In this document: positions 55,087 through 64,000 of the stretch, one piece after another
Layout: each line of letters begins with the position of its first letter
Numbering within the stretch: position 1 is the stretch's first letter
Source: Aralia elata
Lineage: Eukaryota; Streptophyta; Magnoliopsida; Apiales; Araliaceae
Assembly (NCBI GenBank): GCA_034770075.1
Contig: CM068379.1
Coordinates: forward strand, 22,753,506 to 22,817,505
DNA length: 64,000 bases
Direction of reading: 5' to 3'
Program-made: the position numbers and the translations under genes
Notes under the pieces: model-generated
Told to the model about the DNA's origin: nothing
Database searches by the model: none
The model's input: only the letters and a program-made list of their open reading frames with translations

Positions 55087-58000
55087 TATTAGAGGGCTTA
55101 AGCCGCGTTCAAATCTTGATGCTTACCTATCCTTTAAAATTTATGAAATGTGTATGTTGCGAGCGACATTTTGACCTGTTTTAACTTATTGTTGTGTGAA
55201 TGTTGTTGGGTTTTGTCCAATAAATGGAATGATTTGAATGTGATTGTTTTACTTTAAAGTAATCATTTGCCATACGGTGAGGACGATGAATGTGAAATGT
55301 ATGTTGAGAGAGTACCTCCTCCTGACGGCGGAAACCTGTCGGTTGCTTATTACTGGACGTCGAAGGGGCTGCTCCCCGTGAGATGGCTCAGGAAATGCCA
55401 ACCACCCAAATCCGCTCCAATCGAAAGGATTCATGACGAGTAGATTGCGAAAAAGATTTTGGGGGACCTTCATGCCGAACAAGCCCGCGAGAGTAACACC
55501 TAGGGTAGGATCAGCCCTCTGATAAACCTAAACGAACAGGGAAGCTTCTTCATGCCCTTTTTATCATTCGAGTCAAATAAATTAAATGTCATGTTACAGG
55601 GCATACAACTGTCATAAAAAAAGATAAAAACCCGGTTATCATCAAATAATAAATTTAAATCCTTGTTATCAGGTGAAGATTGGGCATCAACCTTGCACAT
55701 ATAAAGAAAAGAAATAACTGACCAATTGGGTTTTTTTTTTTTGCAGGAGAGGGCAATCCCCCGTGGAGCCCACGTAACCCAAAGGTTTGTTTAATTTTCC
55801 TAAAAACGTTCCTAAATACTCAATCCTGTCTCATCAAACCCTGAAACCCTTCAAAAATTTTGGCAGTGATTACTAATTAAGAGAAACTCGTGGGAAAGCG
55901 TGGGCAAAATAACCCACGATCACAAGGAAACCCGGAGGTTAAAGGGGCCCAATTCATTTCCCCCTAAAACCACACACAAAAAAAAGGGGGGAATAAAAGA
56001 AAAAAGAAAAAGAAAAAGAAAGAAAAAAAAAAAGAAAAAAAAAAAAAAAAAAAAAAAAGAAATTAAAAATCCCAGGCATCAAGTAAATTGTGAACCCATG
56101 CATCCCCTGGCCCCAATTATTTTGTAGTACGGCAAACAAGTAAATTAAAACCTAATACGAAAAACTTACGGCCCTTTGTTGTGTTGGTGAGATTGGCCCC
56201 CTTAGTCCCCAATATTTGAGAGGCCCCCCCATAAAAGTCCCCATACTCCCCCCCATCCGTCCGTCCCCCCCAAATGGCAAAAGCCCCCGGGTAGCCCAAT
56301 TGAAAAATTACAGTTTACTAACTCTAACCACTCCAACAATACGGCCGAAAATTGCCGAGGGGATGCATTCCCTAGGAAACCTGAGATAGCCCCTGGGGAA
56401 ATTTGGGGCGGCATCAGACCTTTTGGTCTCCCCCCCGCCCTAAATTGAGGATCAGAATCCGGAGAGAATCTCCCCCAATAGGGAACCCCGCCCTCCCCCC
56501 TGAATGGGGCCTTTTGGTAAAATCAAAACCATTTAAAGGAGTTTCCATTCGGAGAACCCAACTCCCTCTCCCCCCGAAAAAATGCAAGTCCTGACCCGGG
56601 GATAAAGGAGCAAATCCCAAGGAACGGGCCAGAAGTTTGAATTTCTTTTCCCCTTTCCAAAGCCCTACGGAACCCTGCCCTGAGAAATATCCTGGAAAGC
56701 CGAAGAAGCCCACAATTTAATTAAGGAAAAACGAAGTACATGGGCAAATGTGGGTTTGGGCTACAGAGCCCCCCATATTAAGAGCAGAACCCACTTTTGT
56801 TTGCAAAAGAAAAGCGTGGTGGGGAAAACGGGGTCCGCTAACGGGCTTAAACCAATAAAAACTGTGAATTGCGATAACTCCCCAAGTCAGGAAATTGCCC
56901 AATCCATTGTACAAGAAATCCATAAACCAAAAATGTGAACCCCCAAATGCACCTCCTAATGACTCGCCATTTTGCTTGACCCTCCACCCACCCGTGGCAC
57001 AGTTGGAACCCCCCCCCCGGTTGGCTAATCAGGTGGGAATATCCAGGAAGGGGAAATAAATCCTACCCGGAAAATGGGCAAGTGAAAAATCCCCCCGGCC
57101 CCCAGTAGAGGATCAATGGGTTTTTTTTTAAAAAAATATACCCCCTCTGAGTTTTTATTTCAAATCTCCTCTCTGCTAACGCTCAACGTCATTTTTTGTC
57201 ATGAATTCTCCAAAAGAAGATCATTGTGGGCCTGAAGAAATGTTTTTTTTATAAAATATGACAAAGGCATTTTTTGGTTTTTTATGTCATGGGTGTAAAC
57301 CCCGAATTTTGGAGGCCCAACAAACGCTAAGCCCTGAAACAAGCAATAGAGCCCCCCAAATTTGAAGGAAGGAACACGATTATGGGTAAAATACGAGCTT
57401 AGATTCCGAATCTGATGGGGAATTTGAGCAGGGGCCCCGAGACAACAGATAAAATTTGAACAATTAACGCCTGACGAAGAAAATAAAATCAAAGGGAATA
57501 TTGGGTCCCCCCCGAAGGTAAAACCCCCCAAAAAAAACCGACTTAGACCAAACCCATCGCCATCAAGACATCAAAGAAACCCCGAAACGGTCCCAACAAA
57601 AAAACCCGGAGTAGGGGCCAAAAAAAAAAAAAAAAACCAAAAAAAAAAAAAAAAAAAAAAATTCAAAAACAACATCCAAAAGTCTACAAAAAAAAAACAA
57701 AATCAAAACAAATCCCCCCCAAACCCTTTCAACAAAGTTAAAGGACACCCGGATTCTTTTGATCAGCCCCCAGCGAAGGTAAAACCGAAGGCCCACCAGT
57801 ACGCAGGGAGAAATCACAAGAAAAAAGCAACTTAACACTTGGGCATTTGGTCCAATTCACCCATGAAATGAAAAACGTGGCAAATGTGGGCACCCATGCA
57901 ACAATCCCCATACAAGCATGCCCAAAACCATCCATCATCCAAGTGTTACCTTCCAATGGTACGATCAACATCTGCCTAATTTGTGCCCCCAAGCATAGTT

Positions 58001-59526
58001 TTTTTTTCCCCGGGATTCACGAATGAAATCCGCCGTGAAAAAAAAGGGGGAAAATTCCTAATTTGACCTTAATATGAATCTTCGGAAATTTAAATTCTGA
58101 AACCAAGCAAAACCGTGAAAGCCACGAACGTGAGTAATAAAATATGATTTAAGACGAAGAAAAAGGCTATTCCCCCACCTTTTTTTAGATTGGGTAACAA
58201 AGCCCTTAATTCAAAGCAACGTTTTTTGCGACAGGGAATCGCCCTCATGTCGGGACAGCCTTCACTTTGGGCATGTGGCAACAAACCTTTCCAGTTTGTG
58301 GGGGGTATAAACACTACCCCTATGACGACGCCTGATGGCAATTTTAAACACACAAAGTCCCCAAGAACAAGTCCAGTACTTACCAAAGCTAAAAAATCAA
58401 GAAGTCCCCCCAGGCCGATAAAACTGATATATACAGATAAAGGGTCCCCCCTCCGAATCGTGGGGCCTGGGTTTTAAATTTCCGTGTAATTTTAAAAGTC
58501 CCCCGAGGGGGTTTTGTCCCCCCCCAACTCCTACACCAGGTGCCCCGAAAGTCCCCCATCCTGGTTTTTTGGGTAAGTCCCGCTAGGGCCCAAACAACCT
58601 CCTGTTTACAATGGTAAAACTTCAGAGCCTAAGAAAAAACCGAGCAATTACAAGACGAGGAAGGGGCCCCCGAGCAAGAATTTCGAATCATGGCAATGGG
58701 CCCTACTCGAGTTAATTCAAAAGCCCAAAGGGGTGGTCTCCCTACAACATTCCTATCCCCTGGAACCCTAAAAACCCCGTCCCCCCCCCCCCCTGGTTTG
58801 TTGGGAGTTTTCCCCACCGGCCCCCCAACACTTCGCTTTACCATGGGTAACTCCCAAGCCTAAGAAAAAACCGAATCTTGCGCAAGGTCCAAGCAAAGGA
58901 ATGAATGGGGTGCCCAAAAGACCAACCAGCCTTTGTCCACCTCGACAAAAAACCGTTGGGGCCCTTGTAGTTTATTCGAGTAAAATAAAAACCCGAAAGG
59001 GGTGGTCCCTGTACAAAACCTAAATGCCCCAAAACCGCCCCTGGTTTTTTGGGGAGTCCAGTGGTCACCCAAAAAGCTCCCCCCCCTTAAAATTGGGGTA
59101 AACTTTTTTTGAAAAAGCCCTAAGAACACGAGACCAAAGTGTAAAGTGGACCTAAAATTAAAAAGGGAAAAGATAAATGCCCGAAAAACTCTCGGCACCT
59201 TAAAACAAGAATTCATGAAAGAGAACCCCCTACGGAATCCGTTGTAAAATCTGAATCAAAGTGCGTTATTTGTCCCCAATATGGACGTCCCCAAATCCTT
59301 GCTTAAGGACGTAGTCCCACGGAGAAATGTAGACAGAGTGCCCCTTTGACGAGGGAAGGTAAGTTTGTTCTTTTATTGAATATTCGACCTCAAACCCTTC
59401 ACGTAACAGTGACCATGAATGAATTGCGTAGAAAGGTTGTTTTTCATACGAGTGTTCCCCAAAAACTACTACCCGTCCTCCACTAAGAAAGTCATCCAAA
59501 CTCCCACGAGGGAAATTCAAAAAAAA

Positions 59527-59566
<40 letters not shown>

Positions 59567-60820
59567 ATTACATTCACGGTTTTCCAAAACAACCTTTCTA
59601 GATTTAGTGCCGATCAATTAAATTTTCCAATATTCATGTGGGGGCTATTTCAACCTGCATTTTTATTTGGTCCCCGAGATTTAATAAATACTTCTTTTTT
59701 GTGTTGGAAGCCTAATCACTAACGCGGCCCGAAGCTTTTTCCCCACGTTTTTTTGTGGCATTTGTTTATCCATCCTGAAATGCAAGATCATTGCAGAGCC
59801 CTGAGGGGATAACTTTTCAGCACGGATTCCCCCCCCCCAACCCATCGCGAGTTTTCGATAAGAAATTTTTCTTGGCATAATGCGACACCCGCGCCAATAG
59901 GCAGGGCCACACGTTAAAGAAATCCCCGTGAAATGGGAAAGGAAGCTGAGGCCCTGTAACAGAACTTCCCCTCACCCTCGTCATTTTGGGCTGGCCCCGG
60001 GGACCTCCTCCCCCCCAATCCTGACTATCACCACTGCCTCGACACCCCCAAGTAATTGAAAATCCACATGCATGAGAATAATTACAAGGATTGATATAAA
60101 TGCGGGAACAACCCAGCAAATAAAAACTTGGCCCAAGCAGAAAATTAGCCAAAAGGCCAAGGAGCCCCAACAATAGCCCTGTCAATCCAACACAGAAGGA
60201 GCGAAACAGACTGCCTCAACATGAAGACGACCCCAAGAACAAGGCAAGAGTTAAACCCAAAAACCGATGTTCGGAAGTCCCCCTAGAAAACTAAAAACAA
60301 ACTTCCCACGACGAGAAAAAAGAAAAAAAAAACCCCCCCGTTGAAATTCCTATCAAAGTTGGTTATTCTGGCAAGCAAATGACGGACGGGTCGAATTCCG
60401 TATCATTTGACTGAACCAGGGGTCCATGTTCCCCTAATCCAAAAACATATGTTTTTTTGTGCACATGTCAGCTGGCCCCCCCATAAACCAAATCCTAAAA
60501 AATTCTTGCTCCAGATTCCATGCAATAAAACCACCTTTTTTTCAATTGCCAATGCAGGTACGAATCAAAATGATAAATCTTCGAGGAAAAGAAACAAAGC
60601 AGACGTCGCGTTCCCCCAACCTCACAACATGAAATCAATTTGAATGGCTTTTTGCGGCATGGGTAAAAAAAGAAAACGGTGGACCAATGTTTTGGGTTGG
60701 GATATCCGGGAACCAAAAGAGGGCCGAATCCACACATCCCCCACTTCAAGAAAAATCCCCTCCAAAAAAAAATAAAAAAAAAAAAATAAACAAAAAGAAA
60801 AAAAAAGACACAAAAAACAA
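55087..60820. other. leader and unrecognised body of the third Tat element, low-quality sequence
   Basis: 55087-55563 aligns with the Tat leader. From about 55564 no homology to gag, pol or the antisense genes was recognised on either strand. Long runs of A (near 56030, 57620, 59530) and C (near 57010, 58780) and many short frames rich in G/P/F translated from them point to uncorrected sequence. 57840-57990 is cleaner but also unrecognised. Confidence 0.5.
58560..59060. repeat. two copies of a 250-290 bp tandem repeat
   Basis: CTGGTTTTTTGGG near 58561, CTGGTTTGTTGGGAG near 58791 and CTGGTTTTTTGGGGAG near 59041 start successive units, each with GCCTAAGAAAAAACCGA about 65-70 bp in and AAAGGGGTGGTC about 160-210 bp in. 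Exact unit length is blurred by indels. Confidence 0.6.
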
Positions 60821-60824
60821 CAAA

Positions 60825-61390
60825 ACCCCAGGGAAAGGGGCTTGAGATCCCACAGCGAAACCCCAACAACAATGATGGGGTGGAGCCCCCTAACCCCCCC
60901 TTGGGGAAGGCTAGATATCCAACTAAAAGAAAAAAAAAGACAAAAAACAAAAACCAAACAAAAAACCCTGGGAGGGGACTTTGAGATTCCACGCGAACCA
61001 CCAACCCAGGATGGTGAGCCCCCCCCCCTGGGAAAGGGGGCTTGAAAATACCAACAAAAAAGAAAAAAAGAGAACCAAAATAAAAAACCAACAAAACCCT
61101 GGGAAGGGCCTTGAGGATTCCACCCGCGATAACCACAAAACAAGATGGTTGAGCAACCCCTGGGAAAGGGGCCACCCCTTGATTACCCCACAAAAAAGGC
61201 AAATAAAAAAGGACAAAAAACAAACCAAAACCCAACCTGGGGAAAGGGCCCTGAGCAGAATCCCACGCGAAAACCCACAACAAAGAAGGGGGTGGAAGCC
61301 AAAACCCCTGGGTAAGGGGCTGATAAATCCACAAAAGAAAAAAGACAAAAAACAACAAACCCGGGGAAGGGCCTGGAAGGATCCAAGATA
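60825..61390. repeat. tandem repeat of about 133 bp, 4.3 copies
   Basis: Units start AACCC(C/T)(A/G)GG(G)AAGGG near 60827, 60965, 61097, 61229 and 61359. Each has GAGATTCCACGCGA, then GGTGGAGCCCCTGGG and an A-rich stretch. A 300-codon minus-strand frame across it is only the repeat read through. Confidence 0.75.
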
Positions 61391-61399
61391 AACCCAACC

Positions 61400-62770
61400 G
61401 GCGACGATAAACCGTGGGGGGGTTACGAGATGGGTTTGAAAAACCCCCGGCGACCGATAACCCGGCCCGGACGAAGGGAAACCAAAACGACCCGGCGACG
61501 AAAAACCGGCGAATTTAAACGAGAATGGATGTCCCTGCGACAGAAAACCACCGGCCCTCCTACCGAGATTAACCCCAACCCGGGCGACGATAAAACCCCC
61601 GGGGAGTTAAACGAGAAAATGGGTGACACGGCGACGATACCACGGCCCCTGAAACTTGAGAAAAAACAAAAATCGACCGGACGAAACAACAAAAACCGCC
61701 GAATTAAAACGAGAAAATTGGGAGATTTGGTACCCCCCCCGGCGAATAACGAAAAACCGGCTGCCGACAAAGATAAAACCAACCGGCGACGACATAAAAC
61801 CGGGGTTTATTGAGACGTGGTGGACCCGGCGACGATACCCCCCGGCCCCCCCCAGACCGAGAACAAATCCGACCGGCCCGAACGATAAACCGGCGATTAA
61901 CGAGATGGATGTCCCCGCGACGAAAACCCGGCTCCCCGACAAGATAACCAACACCCCCCCAACCCACACGGCGACGAATAAAACCGGGGGTTAAACGAAG
62001 ATGGGGTGACCCCCCCGGCCCGACGATACCCCGGACCCCCCCGCAAGAGACAATTTTGACCGGCGACGAAAAAAACCCGGCCGATTTAACGAAGATGGAT
62101 GTTCCCGGCGACGACAAAAACCGGCTCCGACAAGATAACCAAAGGGCGACGGTAGACAAGACCGGCGACGATAACCCCCTGTTACGAAATCGAATTCCGG
62201 CGACGAAAAGACCCGGTTCCGACAAGATTACCAAGGGGGGTCGATTCTTTCAGTTTTTAAAAAATGTTTTTGGTGACCGTCGACAATACCCGGCCCCGAT
62301 GAGACAATTGACCGGGACGATAACCGGTATTACGAGATGGATGTCCGGCGACTGTAAAACGGATCCCCATGATAACCAGGTGATAGTGGTCCCCAAGGGT
62401 GACCGGCGACTAAACGATAAAATCAGACCGTCAACGAAAAGCCGGCGATTAAGAAATGGTTTTCCGGCGACGAAAACCGGCTCCGACAAGATGCCAAGAA
62501 CGATGTTACGAGATTTGCGAGGATAGACCCGACAGTCGAGGACGATAACGATTACAAGATGCATGCCCCCCTTCAAAAGCTTAGTTCCAGGAGGAAATAA
62601 CTATTCCTTTTTGATTGGAACAAAATGGGATGAACAAATTAAGGGGGAGAATTACGAAGAGGGGAACACGATAAATGAAGAAAACCCGACATTCACAGGA
62701 CAATCCCGACCGGATAACGAAGATCAACCCCCCCCGGCCCGAATTACGAGAACGAAGCGACAAGTTTATG
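61400..62770. repeat. 70-bp family tandem array, opposite orientation, error-laden
   Basis: CCGGCGACGA(T)AA, CGAGATGG(G)TG and CCCGGCCCCGA words alternate about every 75-90 bp. This is the reverse complement of the 20551-21505 unit stretched by insertions. It occupies the same place relative to the LTR as in the first Tat element. Confidence 0.85.
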
Positions 62771-63002
62771 GGGATTATTGATGCATTGAACACCTGTGGT
62801 TTTGCATGCCTTTAACAAATCCTTGCGTTGCATCCCAATAAGTTGTAAAATGTGTTATTGCAATCCAATGTCGCACTGTCCCCATTCCTTATGCCACTGT
62901 ACCTTCATCGCATTCGTGTGTCCCCCTACTTTCTTTATCATGTTTTCATTGCAATTTTAAACATTTCCATAATCCATGGAATAAAAGAGGGGGCAATACA
63001 GC
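62771..63002 (+). promoter_or_regulatory. 3' spacer and polypurine tract of the third Tat element
   Basis: GATGCATTGAACACC to GGCAATACAGC corresponds to the reverse complement of 20390-20550. AAAAGAGGGGG at about 62983-62993 is the polypurine tract, ten bases before the LTR. Confidence 0.7.
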
Positions 63003-64000
63003 TGTAGACCAACCCCAAATTTTTGCGCTTCCGTATACTAACCCCGTTGGGACAAGGGAGGGCAACTAATCGGGCCCAAATGAACCGACCCCCCTGTGGA
63101 GAGCGATGGAAGGCACAAGAGGCGAAACAATCGATGCCACCGCGACCGATTTTTACAACCCGAAACCCGACCCGTAACCAAAACAGGGTCCCCCGTCCCG
63201 AAATTGAGCAATGGCCTGAATGGAATGGGTGGGCCGCGCCTTCCCGGAAATTCCCCCCGGACCTGCAAAGAAATACGAGCCTGTCAAGCGAAACACCGAA
63301 CATTTTGCGGGCACGAAAAAATCGGAGGCCGTTGGCCCACGAAAAATCGAGAAAAGGTCAAAGCCCCCGCCAGCCCGCGGCTATGATCCCCCAGCGGCCA
63401 AATGAGTGGCGCCTTTTTTCCTGGAAAAGTCCCCCGATCCCGAAAACCGGGCCCTTGAAAAGTGGCGTGCCCCCAAGCTCTGGCCCCGCCAGCCGCAGAT
63501 CCATCTTGCGGCCTAGCCGCGCAGATAGATTCTGCGGCTGGCCTTTTCTGGGCCCAGCCTATTTAAGCTCGAGCCCCCTCGGACAAAGCATACAGGAGGA
63601 GGAGAAAGAATTGTGAAAGAAAAGAAGAATTCTGCAGAAGCTAAGAAACACACGGAAATAGAGAGGACAAAAAAGGAGCAAATGTTTTCCAAATCAAATT
63701 AAGGAAGAAAAGACAGAAAGGGAATAAAAAAGAGAGGATTGTATATTCCCTTTTTGGATTTTTGGATATGTTCATAAACCAAATATAACCTCCCCTTAAT
63801 TCCCAGTAAGTCCAAAAATACACCAAAGTTTCACCATCCCCCATATTTGAGGATTTAATTTTGCAAGGTGAAAAATTCTTCCCTTTTGGTCTAGCAATTT
63901 TTTTATATCATATTGGGTTATGTGGTTTAAAAAATTTTTTAAATGGTAGTTTGTTCCTTGGGAATATTGGGTTGGGTGGGGAAAGTCTATGGAAATATAG
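63003..64000 (+). repeat. 3' LTR of the third Tat element, first 1 kb
   Basis: TGTAGACCAACCCC onward aligns collinearly with 53000-53740 or so, but with one to three extra bases every few nucleotides, so about 740 bp of LTR is spread over 1 kb. The palindromes and TATTTAAGC box are recognisable at about 63490-63570. Runs off the window. Confidence 0.85.

Larger units (their letters stand above)
53000..64000 (+). mobile_element. third Tat-family element, nested in the integrase of the second, incomplete at window end
   Basis: LTR 53000-55066, tRNA-Arg primer site, leader homologous to the other copies to about 55563, a body with no recognisable gag-pol, tandem arrays near the 3' end, polypurine tract, and the start of the second LTR at 63003. 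The target five bases on the left are GCATG. The body (about 5.3 kb to the arrays) does not resemble gag-pol of the other copies, so this may be a non-autonomous relative. Poor sequence quality limits the call. Confidence 0.75.

Noticed and set aside
56022..56060. Long A runs (also 57620, 59530) as poly(A) tails of LINEs or SINEs
   Set aside because: No LINE or SINE body next to them, and equivalent expansions of C runs nearby point to sequencing error.
60495..61397. 300-codon minus-strand open frame rich in F, G and P
   Set aside because: Runs through the 133-bp tandem repeat and A-rich runs in the low-quality zone. The composition is that of translated homopolymers.
1..64000. tRNA, rRNA or ordinary host protein genes
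   Set aside because: None recognised on either strand. tRNA-like sequences are limited to primer binding sites of the retroelements.

Overview
This window is flowering-plant nuclear DNA made almost entirely of nested LTR retrotransposons, with no recognisable host gene. The evidence is plant-type Ty1/copia Gag with one zinc knuckle, Tekay-like chromovirus polyproteins ending in a chromodomain, and Tat/Ogre-like elements with a tRNA-Arg primer site, a second archaeal-type RNase H and a plant mobile domain (PMD) gene. The species cannot be named from the sequence.

Layout. 1-6883: minus-strand copia element (decayed gag/PR/INT fragments, a 2.1 kb repeat-rich leader, one full LTR and a second partial LTR in tandem). 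7000-16247: plus-strand Tekay-like Gypsy element in target duplication TCTTC. Its 3' LTR is 3 kb, but its 5' LTR is reduced to a 192 bp fold-back made of two inverted copies of the LTR end. It also has an extra coiled-coil ORF before gag. 16248-18344 and 36134-37316: unidentified flanking DNA. 18345-36133: a complete minus-strand Tat-lineage element with 2.05 kb LTRs in target duplication ATAAC. 37317-43576: minus-strand Tekay-like element, cut in its protease by the next insertion. 43577-52999: plus-strand Tat element of the same family as the one at 18345. 53000-64000+: another Tat-family element inserted in the integrase of the previous one, running off the window.

The Tat element at 18345-36133 is the most interesting unit. 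On its coding strand it has gag, protease with a G-patch-like segment, a 168-nt intron, RT, RNase H, archaeal RNase H and integrase. The intron is conserved in the second copy, and removing it joins protease to RT in frame. Between integrase and 3' LTR lies an antisense cassette of two genes on the opposite strand: a three-exon PMD protein and a DUF7745-like protein with a C-terminal coiled coil. Between the cassette and the LTR is a 70-bp tandem array that is itself a dimer of 35-bp units. All polyproteins carry stops or frameshifts. Several stops are C-to-T or G-to-A changes, as expected from methylation decay.

Sequence quality falls from about 50.2 kb to the end. Single-base, mostly homopolymer, insertions increase steadily, and from about 54.9 kb the sequence resembles an uncorrected long read. 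Claims about broken genes and repeat unit lengths after 50 kb should be read with that in mind.
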